64,000 bases of DNA, from positions 62,001 through 126,000 of the forward strand of contig NW_026971509.1 in the NCBI RefSeq assembly GCF_963678635.1, read 5' to 3'. The stretch is from Symsagittifera roscoffensis (lineage: Eukaryota > Xenacoelomorpha > Acoela > Convolutidae). Below, piece by piece: positions 30,987-42,661 of the stretch. Made by a program: the position numbers and the translations under genes. The notes below the pieces were generated by a model. The model did no database searches, had not been told where the DNA came from, and saw only the letters and a program-made list of their open reading frames with translations. Every line of letters begins with the position of its first letter. Within the stretch, counting starts at the first letter, position 1.

Positions 30987-33592
30987 AAATTTTAATTTTT
31001 CTCAAACTCCTTTTTCTAATAACCTCAAATGAAAACATAAACCCTTCCCCCCGCACAGGACCCCAAGATTTATTAGTAACACATTACGATTGTGACGAAA
31101 ACGAACAAAAAACATTACACAAATATGCAATAAATCAAGTATCACAATGCGAAACAGAACCACAAGCTATAGAAACAACAAATGTAATAGCGACACTTTA
31201 TTTAAAAGCCCGAGCAACAACAGTTAAAGGATATAAAGTCACAGCGAAACTTTCCGAAAAGAAAGTACATTGTTCACAAGTCTCAAATGGAAATAAAAAC
31301 CGACTTGACCACGAATCATTCTACCAAAGTAATATCGAACGACTTCTACATCTCAATCCCGAAGATTGTAAAAACGAGTTACTAAGACTCAATATCACAA
31401 GAAATAAAAACACTGATAGAAAATTAGTATATTTCCAAGTTTTTGCAGATTCTGTACATCAAGCAGAACTTGAAAGATATCAAGGACATATAAAATTAGA
31501 TGAAAAATACCCATACAACGGCGCACACGGAAGATTAACTTATGATAAACACGATAAACACTGGATACCACACATTGGTATAAATGACCCATCAAACTGC
31601 AAAGCAGACACAAAAAATAAAGGATATCAAGAAATCATGTTTTTTGATTGGAAAATACAACTCGAAAAAATACAACTCACACGCGATTTATCAGACAACA
31701 CAATGATCTATCAAGGAATTAGATTACCTTGTAAAAACGACCAAGGCTATTGTGACCCTACAACACGAACACAAGCAACCATTGTTTGGTTCCCTGAAGA
31801 CACATGTACAACATTTCAAGTAGCAAAAATACACGCTCGTATGATAAAATTTCACGAAAAATATTTCATACAATCAATTCCATATGAACAAGTCCATCCA
31901 TCACGAAGACAAAGTTCTAATTTTAGAAACATACACAATATAGAAAATAAATTGACACGTTTTCAAATATATCAAGAAACAGAACTTGCATGAAAATACA
32001 GAAATCCACTTCACAAAACACAATACTCCGAGATATTAGTTGAATACGAAAAAGGATTCGACATGACCACTGGAAAATTAAAAATCGACCCATACGCCAC
32101 AAGTCACCCTATAAACGAAGGAACATCATATATACCAGTTGATTTTCAAAAAAGTAAAAATCAACCTGGTGGACATCTAAAGCCCCATGACACTAGAAGC
32201 ACACGTTTACAAGAATTATCACTAATGAATAGTACATATTTCGGTAACATCCACTATGATATTCACCTAGATATGAAATTAGACTACACAATTAGCCGAA
32301 TTTTTCAAGAAATGTCACTATCTGAATTAGAAACACTTCACCAGCTATGCGAATTAGAAAGGACACAAATCCTACAATCACTTGCACTAGCAGTATTAAA
32401 AATACCCTACGCAGGATATTTACTATCAGGAAATAGATCAAATTTTTTAGATTATGAAGGAAACATTTTATGGTTTTATACCTGTACCAAAAAAGTATCA
32501 CCACTATATGTTTTTGAAGATAAACGATGCTATAAAAGAATCCCTATCTTTTATAAGAATAAAGTACACTTCGTTGACACACTTTCAAGACGAACCTATT
32601 TTTGGGATACCGCAGTCCCATGTGGATCAGAAAATTGCCACAATGTAGTTCAACTGAACCCTGATGAAGATAAATATTATCTTCTTACTCCATATCCCAC
32701 ATTAATGCAATCACTCGAAAAATTTTCACCTGAGAACATTAGAGCTATTGTTCGAAACCCAAATATTGACTTACAATCAATTGGAATATATTCAAAATCC
32801 GATATACAACATCACATTAGAACGCAACAATTCCAAGAATTATTAACACAAATGGACACAATACAAAGACATTCAATTGACCAAAACTTACGCAAACTTG
32901 CCGAAACAGCAGGATTTGCAGATATTTATACACAAGACTATAGCGGATGTTTTAAAGACATTAAAGACTATATATATCTAAACGGTGAAAAATACCGACC
33001 ACAAGATATTTCACCTATAAATATTTTTAGCTTTGTTACACTAAAAAATGAAATTCTCGATTTTCTAGGATGGCCCTACTACATCTTAGAAAAATTGGCT
33101 ATTTTATACGCAATGTTTAACTTTATAGGATTTCTTTTTTCGCTTTTAAAAGGAATCTATAATACATGCGCTATACACACACAAGTAAATAGACAAGCAA
33201 GTGTAGCACGCATACTATTTGCAGGATTTTTTGGAATTTTTTCATCATCAATAAACAAAATTCTTTTAGATGCACAAATAAAGGAATACAACACAAAAAT
33301 AGCAACAAGACAGAACACATACGACGAAGAACATAACAATGTAGACATTACGCCTACAGCACCACAGTTACCACCACTACCACATAACCATCCATTATCA
33401 CTAGTCCCACGAAATTTTCGAAATTTAGCAATAACAAATAATCCAAATTTTAGACCAACTATATCACAAAGTCCCATTCAACATATAATGACACACCATT
33501 CACTAGATGAAAATACATATGAACAAATCATAGAACAACCCCATACCACCGCTTTTCAGTCTCAAAATAATAATTTTTTTAGCCCACGATGA
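30974..33592 (+). pseudogene. env: env-like glycoprotein, interrupted by one stop
   Basis: Starts at ATG 30974 with a clear signal peptide (YILKILIFLKLLFLITS). A cysteine-containing ectodomain follows, including a W-x-P-x-D-x-C motif (VWFPEDTC, about 31790). A TGA at 31991-31993 interrupts it; the phase stays open and includes a second ORF from 32063 to 33592. Near 33030-33170 lies a long hydrophobic stretch (WPYYILEKLAILYAMFNFIGF), probably the membrane anchor, then a tail with a second hydrophobic patch (ILFAGFFGIF) and a Pro-rich end. The tail ends in ATGA with the next ORF. About 870 codons in all. The architecture is that of a type I envelope glycoprotein; the exact viral family is not established. 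Homologues of its C-terminal part are present in every array unit that keeps the region. Confidence 0.7.
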
Positions 33593-35397
33593 GCCGACAA
33601 CTTGGATCCCTACACCGCTCAAATTCACACCCAACCAACCTCAACACTCCAATTACAATAATTCCACTTTTTGCTTTCCCACCACCCGATTTCCCAACCA
33701 ATAATATAACATCAGGCATGAATTCGGACACTAATTCACACATCTCAGTTTTATACTCCATCTCACAACTCAATAACCCAGATATTGAAACCCCTGACCA
33801 GTTTGCAGACTCTGAACCATCTCCATCCAATAATTTTCAAACCAATCCCTCAGTTTTTTCGAAACCCCCTTTTCAACCAATCCCACCATATAACCCACCC
33901 CCATCCATTTCTACACCCTCCTATGCTTCACAAGTTACCCCAACCTACTCTTCACTTCATTCAGATCGATCATCCAATTCTCCAGACACCCCCCAAATCT
34001 CCCAAGAACTAGATAATTTTATCACCTTACAACAACAACCCTTCCACCTTGAAAACCCCACTATAAATCAGATTTCATCCACAATAGAATCATCAAACCC
34101 ACCTACCCCTACACCCTCTTCAGCTTATAACGCATCATTAGCACCATCATCTACATCCACCGAATCATCAATTAGCACTAATAGAGCTTACCGCACTTTC
34201 AAAAGAAAATTCCCAAACCATCCATTTCCAACAAAACCAGGAACAGCCCGTGAATATATTAATCATCCAAATCACACTAACACGAAAGAATTTTTAGCAA
34301 TCACCTTACCTTCATTTCCACAGTATACTTTGAACACCCCTACAGATACTAACGATACCCGTAGCTTTGTAGATGAACAAGTTTTAATGCCTACACTTCA
34401 TTGGACATCATATTATCATTTTACTAACCCCCTTTGCCTACCTTTATCTAATACTCACATCGATATAGAACGAAATCAAGATATGCTATATCGACTAACT
34501 ACACCACTAACACATAGACAATTTACTTACATCGGATATAAAAAATCACTAAAAACATACACTGCACCCCGAGCTAACGAATATACGCTAGAATATTACG
34601 ATCATAACATCATCCGAACTAACCAAGACCAATTTTTAGATGATGATCGCTTCGCTAACCCACAAATCACAGAAAAATTTTTCATCAAAACACCATATGT
34701 TTTTACGCTCAATAGATTTGATCGCAAATTCGACCACATCATTTCTGAAGCACCAACCGACACACAAGCTTACGAAAGTTTTAAAGAAAGATTTCAATTA
34801 TTTTCACTAACCTTTCATTTCCTTGCACCACATGAACGAGATTTGCACTGCTCCCATGACATTATGTTACGCACTAAACAAACCCACACATATACATATT
34901 ACCGCTTTATACAAAATCACTTTGACCTACACACTCCATCAAGACAACCACACCATGGTTTTCAATTTATTAACTCTAAATACACATCACCTTTTTTTCT
35001 TAACTTCACATATTGCATCAAAGATACTAACCTTCACGGTATTCTTCGCAATTATGATCCCATAACCCAAATGTATATTTTTTGTCCCATCACAAAGACC
35101 TTCAACGCAGAAGAATCCAGACCCTTCCTTATCCCACATGAATTTGTTCAACCTATAGAAATCCCAATATTAGAATTCATCCACAACACTAAATATAACC
35201 ACAAATTATATAATCTCATCCAAAACACACCTTATGATTTTGCAGTTGGCACTGAAGAACTAAAAACCATTAAAGCACTTCAATTGCTTTGGCCACTGCT
35301 TCAAACTAAAAACATCATTCGCATACTAGCAAAGTTACTAACAAATTCCGACATAATCCACGACATCTTCCCCCACGGTTTTTTCCCCGACGACTAA
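33589..35397 (+). CDS. 602-aa accessory protein of unknown function
   Basis: Intact ORF starting at the ATG of an ATGA junction with env. Residues 1-200 are Pro/Ser/Thr/Asn-rich and likely disordered. Residues 200-600 look globular, with aromatic-rich segments (TLHWTSYYHFTNPLC, FQLFSLTFHFLAPHERDL, FFLNFTYCIKDTNLHGILRNY). No signal peptide or membrane helix. I do not recognise a family. Diverged homologues occur on the minus strand of the array (39998-40357, 46615-46890, 52987-53262, 47703-48011 and 54076-54384), so it belongs to the element lineage. Its place after env is where complex retroviruses carry regulatory genes, but function is unknown. Confidence 0.7.
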   Translation: MSRQLGSLHRSNSHPTNLNTPITIIPLFAFPPPDFPTNNITSGMNSDTNSHISVLYSISQLNNPDIETPDQFADSEPSPSNNFQTNPSVFSKPPFQPIPPYNPPPSISTPSYASQVTPTYSSLHSDRSSNSPDTPQISQELDNFITLQQQPFHLENPTINQISSTIESSNPPTPTPSSAYNASLAPSSTSTESSISTNRAYRTFKRKFPNHPFPTKPGTAREYINHPNHTNTKEFLAITLPSFPQYTLNTPTDTNDTRSFVDEQVLMPTLHWTSYYHFTNPLCLPLSNTHIDIERNQDMLYRLTTPLTHRQFTYIGYKKSLKTYTAPRANEYTLEYYDHNIIRTNQDQFLDDDRFANPQITEKFFIKTPYVFTLNRFDRKFDHIISEAPTDTQAYESFKERFQLFSLTFHFLAPHERDLHCSHDIMLRTKQTHTYTYYRFIQNHFDLHTPSRQPHHGFQFINSKYTSPFFLNFTYCIKDTNLHGILRNYDPITQMYIFCPITKTFNAEESRPFLIPHEFVQPIEIPILEFIHNTKYNHKLYNLIQNTPYDFAVGTEELKTIKALQLLWPLLQTKNIIRILAKLLTNSDIIHDIFPHGFFPDD

Positions 35398-35400
35398 CAG

Positions 35401-35482
35401 GTAAGTATATTTTATACATATACTAATAAATTTAAAATAAAACACTAACCATTCTTTATCCATGTTTTATTTAGATTTTTAG
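35401..35482 (+). other. candidate small intron just after accessory ORF
   Basis: ACAG|GTAAGTATATTTT at 35400/35401 is a near-perfect splice donor three bases after the stop codon of the accessory ORF. Acceptor-like TTTAG and TTTTTAG lie at about 35474 and 35482. If used, the intron would be about 75-82 bp and would fall in the 3' UTR. Confidence 0.4.
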
Positions 35483-36980
35483 TCTTCATCTCACGATCAT
35501 CTGCAAAATACACAAAAGAAAAATAAAAAATAGAAAACTTCTTCAAATTGTCCCAAACTCTAATAATCTTTTGCACCAGCTAAATTAAATAAAATTCATA
35601 CAAATGTAATAAATTAATTTATAAATTATTTCCCTAAAAGCAGTAATTCTAATGATGATGAAAATTTGTAACTTAATTTTTCCCCAAAACAAGCAATAAA
35701 ATTGAAATTCTATGTAGTAAATTAATAAAACGCAAATGCAGTACTAACCTTTTGATATTTTCATTCACTCGCACAAGAATTCTATCCAAACTCGCACAGC
35801 TCGCCCACGAAGAATTGTTTAAATAATGAATTTCAGTTTCAAGCTTTCACACTCAACAACTCTAACACACGATAACAAGTTTCAAACTTTCCTTTAACCC
35901 GGTTGGAAAGGAATTATATACTAAACAAAACTAACCAATGCAGCTTACTAAACACCACAACACATAGAATAACAGACTAAGAAAAGGAAACCAACGGTAC
36001 CCAAACCGGATTAACCCAGTTTAAAACTGGATAATTTATTCTTTTGAAGACTATTATAAAGTCTAAGAAAGAAATAATAAAACGCAAAAAAGTCGAAAGA
36101 CAAACCCATACCAAAAACAATTTGATTTTTGAAAAAAGGACACAACCAACGAAACATAAGAAAAACCACAATAAACCCAACATAAAACGTTATCACATAA
36201 CAGGACCTCTCACAGAAACCGCACGAAATCATACTCCCACTCCTGGCCTAACCCACCAGAGAGGACGTCCTGAGCATGCTCTATAGCCGGCCTAACCCAC
36301 CGCACTACATCCACGCTTTGTGACCACACTCCTATTTTTAATAAGAGGTACTCAAGGGTGAGTAACTTATCAAAATAACTGAACTAAAACAGAAAGCTTT
36401 TGTGAAAACAACTAACCAAAATCATAACTAAAACACTAAACTAATAAAAATTTTATAAAATGTAAATTATATCTTGCAGTATATAGATCAGCATACAACA
36501 CCAAAGACGAACATCCAAAGACAAAAGGACCCCACTACACTCGAAAAAGAATGGCCAACCACAATCAATATGCCGCCCACAATCACAACTCAAAGGATTT
36601 AGAGTACGACTTGACTTCGCAGAAAAGGACTTCATTGAACTAGAACAATGACCACCTCGATGTTCAAGTATACGTACAGATCCGAGTAACCAGGCATCCC
36701 CTCCACGCACAATCTCCACGCCATTCCCAGACAAGGTCAAACACAAAGAAGTTCTCTACATGAAACGAAAAAACCTGTCATAGCCAACCATTCTGAAATC
36801 AGATTTGAGTTTGTTGCGAAAAACCAGTCGTTGTCATGAGAAGACACAACGATTGAATCTGGAACTTCTCTAACAAGAGAACCCAGACGAAATATGATGT
36901 TCGCCAAATACCAACGTCCATCATCCATCTTTTGAATTGCAGAAAGACTATTCTAAAAAACTCTGTAAAACCCGGATGGG
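35483..36980 (+). other. retroelement 3' region
   Basis: About 1.5 kb without a recognised gene. An 80-codon plus-strand frame at 36044-36286 is very basic (KSKKEIIKRKKVERQTHTKK-like composition) but has no other support. The part around 35800-35960 is similar to the 3' region of the array units (shared CTTTCCYTTAACCCGGTT). The last bases before the LTR, AAAACCCGGATGGG, occupy the polypurine-tract position; the array has AAACCCCGGATGCG at the same place. Confidence 0.55.
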
Positions 36981-37390
36981 TGGAACCTGATCTAAACTAC
37001 TTTTTATGATTGGATAAATTAGATATTTTACCACTGTAAAGTATTTAATATTAACCAATCATGATCCATCTAACTAACAACCCACTTATTTGTAAGTGCT
37101 GGAATTACTTGTAATTTCAGCACCAGAGAGATTTGAATTTAACTTAGAATTTAGTTGACTCTCCAAGAAGACTTCAGCAGCCGCAATAAACCAGTATACC
37201 CTAGATCTATTGAGCCTAGCAGAGACTAGTTAAACACTCTGAGACTAGATAGTATAAGAGTAAGATTAGGATCGGTATTAGACTAAGAAGTTGCACGAAT
37301 CTATCCGGCCGAAAATAAGATAGCGTGACGAGCAGACGGTGTACCCTATCCAAAATTACTCTATGAGTTAACCACCTCGGTTCTAACTCA
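36981..37390 (+). repeat. 3' LTR (410 bp)
   Basis: Matches the 5' LTR over its full length, with TG...CA ends. The AATAAA polyadenylation signal lies at 37185-37190. About four substitutions relative to the 5' LTR. Confidence 0.95.
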
Positions 37391-37394
37391 TAAA
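37391..37394. repeat. target-site duplication (right), TAAA
   Basis: Matches TAAA at 18484-18487. Confidence 0.75.
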
Positions 37395-38504
37395 GAAAAA
37401 TTAGTTTTTGTATAGCGCGATAAAATCAAACACGGAAAACATCTTCGTGTTCTTCCGACCACTAAAAGTGGGGAGGAACTTTGTATTCGAGTGTGCTTTA
37501 GTTTTTTTGACTTTTGCGTTTTCCACGCAAAATCAGGTACCACAAACAACCAACGGAATTAATCGAGTGATATATCATAATAAAACTCTTTCAGTCGTGA
37601 TTCGAACAATGCTGAAAAAACTCTTGAACAATTTCCCATGTAGAGAAAAATCGATTATATTTTTTATTTTTTGATTAAATTCAAGCAAAAAAAGCGAGCG
37701 AGTAGTCTTACAAGAGTCAGTTCTAAGCTTTCAAAGCCTATTATTGCCCTTTTAACTCAAGTGAAATAATTATGAGAACTTTTAAGCGCCTTCTTGGGAA
37801 CAAAAAACCAAGTACGAAAAAAAAAACAATCTGCAAAAAAAAAAATTGAACAAATATTCGAATATTTTTATGTATGTTTAAAATTTCTGTCAAATGTCTC
37901 TAATTGATTTGAAACTGACTTTTTAGGCTTACTTTTAGATTTCATCATCACATCAAAAACAAATGGCGAATGAAATTTCTTTTTTTTTGTAGATTACGAG
38001 CCAAACTGTGAATTTTGTGAAATTTATGCGGACCGTGCAACAAGAGCGTGTATGCACAATTGAGTCTGTGCAATGTTTTAACCACAAATACTAGTTTTTT
38101 TTGTAAAAAAGTAGAAAGAAGCTTCCCAAAGTAATGTCATATAATAAGCATTTTTGCTTAAGCAGTTGTAGGCTGTTGTGTGCATGGCGAACAGCCCGGG
38201 GATTTTCTTTGATTTTTTGAAAATTAGGCTGAGTACTCATTAATCTAATTGTGTCTAATAATTGCGCATTGTCAATTTTGATAGCTGTCATTTGCTTCAA
38301 CAACAATTGATATCAACGTTTATCGAATACTTAAAAAACTAGAGGATCAAAATTACGTTTTTCGCTTCCTCATAAGTAATTCGGTAGAAACATAAGGACC
38401 AAATTGACTTCAAATACAGTGTCTCTGCATGAGCTGCACAACAAGGCCCACATTTGAGTTGAAAAAAGTTTGCATTTAAATTAAGTCCGCCCCCCCCCCC
38501 CTTT
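37395..38504. other. flank between retroelement and array
   Basis: AT-rich host-like sequence ending in a C-run (38489-38501), directly before the array similarity begins. A minus-strand frame at 38091-38306 has a plausible protein composition (LMSTQPNFQKIKENPRAVRH) but no recognised family, no clear splice sites, and is under 70 codons. Confidence 0.45.
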
Positions 38505-41500
38505 AAATTACCTCTGCATTTTAGTTATTCAGTTTGGTTATGATTCTATTAGGTTTTTTTCGCAGAAGTTTTTTAATTCGTTCTCCTGTTTTGAAGGGTT
38601 GCTCACCCTAGAGCTAATCATATCAAAAAATGTGGGATGATCTTCTAAGCGTGATATAGTTTGGTGTGTTAGGTCGTCAATAAGCACACTCAAAACGTCT
38701 TTCACTGGTGGGTAAGACGAGTCGGATTATAGCAATGAGTGTTTTTTGAATAGAATCTTTTCTTAATCATAACCTTTTTTTTCATTATGTCAGGTGTTTT
38801 TATCGGATGTTTCTTATGTTTCTGTCCTTTTTTTAAAAAAATTTGTCTTTAACTAGTGTTGGCTCGGGAATTTCAAAGGCTTTACGTGGTCTTAACGAAA
38901 TGTTGATTTTTACTCAAGGGAATTTTTTATCCAGTTCTTATCTGTTTCGAGTATATTGGGTTTTTCCTGTACATGTCGGTAAGGCAGTGGTGTCAAAAGC
39001 TGCGTTGAATGGTAAAGCTTGATCTACTAAACTAACCGGGTTAAGGGAAAGTTTGGAACATGTGAAAGCTGTTTAACGTTGTTATCAACTATTTGCGAAA
39101 ATTGAAAGTCATTTATTCACTACAATTGTCATGCGAAGCTATCGATAGTCTTAAACAGTGTTTGTGAAAGTGGCGAAGTCAAGTGGCGAGTTGACGAGGT
39201 TCACATTTCTTGTTCACATAAAAAATTTGTTTCAACTTTAAATTAATAACCTTTTATCGATTTATTGCTTCTTATGCCAACTTTACTGTATTTGAAATAC
39301 TGTTTTTATTCAGAATTTGAATTACTAATGTTCCTTCACTTGATTTACTGAAGTTATAATTTTTTTTAGTTTTAGATTTTACTGCCATCGCTAGCACTTT
39401 TTGAAACCATTTCAAAAATAGGTTTTTAATTTCCCTTAGATTTTTTTCTTTAACAGGCGTTTAAGGAACTTTCAAGATTTTTGGTGATCTACATCTTTAG
39501 AAAATCGGGGTCGGGGAAAAAAACCATAAGGAAAAGCATATACGAAAATAGATGATTGATAATATAACCTTGCCTACATGCTAATTACAATGCTTGTCCT
39601 TAGGAGTGGTCTAAGAAGCTCAAGTTCCTCGTTAACCTTGAGTTCTTCTGGGGGCCACTAAGATCGTGGTTATTATTTGGAATCATATTATAAAAGTTAT
39701 GATTGAAATTTGTGCTTTGATTTTTTTTAATGATGGAATTTGGACAGGTTAGATATTTTCGTTTAGGATGGTCACGGAGTGGCTTCCTCTGTGTGGAGAG
39801 AATTAGTGTGAAGGCATTGGATAGACATTTTTGGGACAGGATTGTAATTTTGGAGAGTGCCGTGCAGGTTAGAACCTTTTATATGATATGTAAAATTCAA
39901 AAACAAAGTGACAAGAGTTTGAGTTAATAAACTTGTGGCGTTGGTGTGGATTACATGAAAGTGAGCTTCGTAGAAAGTGCCTTTGAAAAAAATGGTGTTA
40001 AGTATGAGTGTGGGTTTGTTCTATATTTAGCAATAACTCATGAGAACAGTTATGATCTATTTCTGTTGGAGTGAGGAAGTAAAGTGTTAGCTGGAAATTG
40101 ACGAAGCGGCTGAAATACGATTCATAAGTTTTGTGGATTTTAAGTGCATGATTGGTTACCATAGTGCAATGCAAACAGCCTGTTTTTAAAATTAATCGTC
40201 TATTTAAAAAAAAAACTATTCTGTTAATTATCAACTCACTGGATTGTCGGTGTAAAAAATTGAGTCTTCCATATTCTGTGGAAATTATGATCGAAGAAAA
40301 GAATTGAGTGGATTTGCGGGCAATGTAGCGGTTGTAGCGGTTGAGTATCTGTGACAAACCAATTTTGGAGAAAAACGTTACTTCAGCTGCTATAGTAAAT
40401 TGGTGAATAGATGTGATATAAAGTTAGCCATCTTCAGACTTTCTGAGTAAAATGCTACAGGACTGAAAATAAAAAAGAAAAACCAAGGGAACGTAGGGAT
40501 TAAAGTGGTTTTACTTAAATCGGCTTTCGTCGGCTATGGGGTTCATCATTGTCGAACCGTATTGTGGAAAAAATGTTATAGATTTGTTGAAAATGATGGC
40601 TTCGGTGACGTCGGGATAAGAAAAGGTGGTTGAATAGGTATATGCGAAAGTTAGTTGGGTGTTTTTGTTTCATGGAATAGGTTTCTCAGGGTGAAGCTGA
40701 GTGGGTAAAACGTTGTATAGTCAATGGAGTATTAGTATTGTGTATTAGTTGTTAGTATATATGAAATTATCTAAATTGTGTCAAAATTGATAATCGGCTT
40801 TGGTAAAAGGGGTGTCATCGATAGCGCTAGAAAGTATTGAAAGGATGGGGGTAGCGTCTGTGTATGATGATCCGGAGTTTGATGAGTGATCCGGGTGAGA
40901 ACGGGAACCTGGGGAGTGATAGGTTTAAAAGGTGGCTGGGAAAAATTATTAGTTGTGCTGGTTTCGGAATCACATCTGAAAAATCGTCAGGAGTGTCGAT
41001 GGCTGGGATTTCTAAACGCTGCGTGTATTGAAATGCTGTTTGTGCGGAGTCCACAGAGTGCACGTGGGTTGAGTCTGATCAAAAAATGGAAAGCTTGGAA
41101 TGTAAAACAGGTAGATGAGCGGAGACGAGGTCATTGATAGATGACACAGGAGGTTGGCGAAAGGTAATAAAATGACACAGAATGCTGAAAGGTAATAAAA
41201 AAAAGGCGGAAGCATCCGATATAGCGGCAGAAGTTGGGCTAAAATCATTAAAGTTACGAGAAAAAAATAATTGTTTTAGCTTGTTCTATTACTTCGTCAT
41301 GTGTATCGATTTGATCGTGAGTTTGTGTGGTATCTTGAGATTAGTGCTTAAAGTCGATGATTCATAAGTAATTAAGGAAACTGGGCTAAGTTGTTTTTTT
41401 TGTTGTTTTGATATAAATTTGAACGCAGCGAAAAAATTGTTTAGTAGTTGGTGTGTAGAAATTTTGCAATTGATTTTGGTTTGGATAACGTGTGATTGTA

Positions 41501-42661
41501 GAGGTACAATTTGCATGAGTGTGTTGTTTTTTTGGTTCATAGTGTGTTTGGTTTTGTTGTTAGATGTTCCTTGTGCATCAAGTAATATACTTTTTTTATG
41601 CTCAATCAATAAAACTATCGCTAAAAATTTTTGCGATACGCTTTCTTGTCTACTAACTTGCGTTTGTATTGCACGTCTCTTATAAACTTCATTGTGGAGC
41701 AAAAAAAATCCTTAAAATAAATATAGCATATAAGATTGCATATAATTGTTCTAGTATATGATAGGGCCATCCGAAAACATCTTTGATTTAATGAAAACTG
41801 AATATGTTTATGGAGAAGATATCTTGAGGTCGATAATGTTATCCCCTTAGTCATATAAAATCTTTACTTTCTTTACAATATCCACTGTAACCTTGTGTAT
41901 AGATAACACAGAAGACTGATTTTTCGGCGAATTTTCTAAAGTTCAGTTTGTCGTTGTATTGTATCAGTTTCAGTGAGATGTTCTTGAACTTGGTGTTCTA
42001 ATGTTTTTTACAACTGGAGGGGGGATGGGGGCGCAAACTGGGGGAGAGGGAACTGGGTGTTTCAAATTGGGGGTGGAAACGCCTAGAATCATCTACAAAC
42101 TCTGTTTCTGAACGGCAGTACTCAGCATTGAGCAAAAAATTTAATGTCCATGACTCAACCAAACTTCTTCACACAAAAACTTGGGTTGGGAAACACTAAT
42201 TTTAACAGACGCTGCCAGCTATTTAGTTAGCGGTCAGTTTTTGTCAAAGTTCTGCAAATGTGAACAGTAAAAATGTAAGAAAAACCATCTATGCTGAGTT
42301 TAGGTCCGGATGGCCTTCTCAAAGAGTAATTTCAGATAACGGTACGCCGTCTGTTAGTAAAGCTATCTTTTTTCGGCCGGATAGGTTCGTAAAACTCCTT
42401 AGTCTAAAAGCAAAACTAATCTTATTCTTATAGCTTTTACTTCCTTGTCTCAAAATCTCACTGGTCTATCGCGAGGTTAGAGGAGAGAAGATAACAACTG
42501 AATTTTATCTGTTTTCTACATTTCTGACCAAAAATACAATTAGTTTAAACTGTACCATTTGTATCATGAGTTTTAGTTATGGATCCAAGTTGGTTAGTTT
42601 TCAAGGTTTCACAGTGAAAAACATCAAAGACAAAAAAAAAATCTTGTTAAAAACTGTTTCA
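38505..42661 (-). repeat. array long unit 1
   Basis: 3' region 38.5-39.65 kb, accessory-ORF homologue about 39.7-41.15 kb (strong similarity at 39998-40357, with LTLYFLTPTEIDHNCSH), C-terminal env homologue about 41.29-42.0 kb (TQVSRQESVS, SILLDAQ), G-rich spacer 42.01-42.29 kb, LTR 42295-42661. All coding parts are broken by stops and frameshifts. The left end is truncated next to the C-run. Confidence 0.8.
42295..42661 (-). repeat. array LTR 1 (type A)
   Basis: 367 bp. Minus-strand TG end lies next to the ACCCCGGATGCG tract, and the CA end is at 42295. It shares the CTATCCGGCCGAAAA block and the AGACGGYGTACC block with the LTRs of the 18.9-kb element. Nearly identical to LTR 3. Confidence 0.85.

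Larger units (their letters stand above)
18488..37390 (+). mobile_element. 18.9-kb Ty3/gypsy-lineage LTR retroelement with env and accessory ORFs
   Basis: Complete-length LTR element on the plus strand. Order: 5' LTR, primer binding site, long leader, basic ORF, gag, protease-RT-RNase H-integrase, two small membrane ORFs, Pro/Ser/Thr-rich ORF, env-like ORF, 602-aa accessory ORF, 1.6-kb 3' region, 3' LTR. Pol order (RT, RNase H, then integrase), YLDD in the RT and a GPY/F module in the integrase tail place it with Ty3/gypsy (Metaviridae). The LTRs differ at about four of 410 positions, so insertion was recent, yet gag, pol and env all carry stops and pol carries frameshifts. It is about twice the usual size of such elements. 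Coding-strand composition is strongly A-rich, unlike the flanking host DNA. Confidence 0.95.

Noticed and set aside
22682-31993. Alternative genetic code with TGA as a sense codon
   Set aside because: TGG encodes tryptophan at conserved positions, TAA also interrupts pol, and ORFs end at TGA in exact ATGA junctions. Ordinary nonsense changes explain the data.
33579-33830. Minus-strand frame opposite the env/accessory junction
   Set aside because: Shadow of the Pro/Ser/Thr-rich N-terminus of the accessory ORF.
36453-36928. Minus-strand frames near the 3' LTR as retroelement antisense genes
   Set aside because: No support beyond being open; they are not conserved in the array, whose sequence here differs.
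38091-38306. 71-codon minus-strand frame as a gene
   Set aside because: Composition is plausible, but there is no start context, splice site or known family. Kept only as a note in the flank entry.
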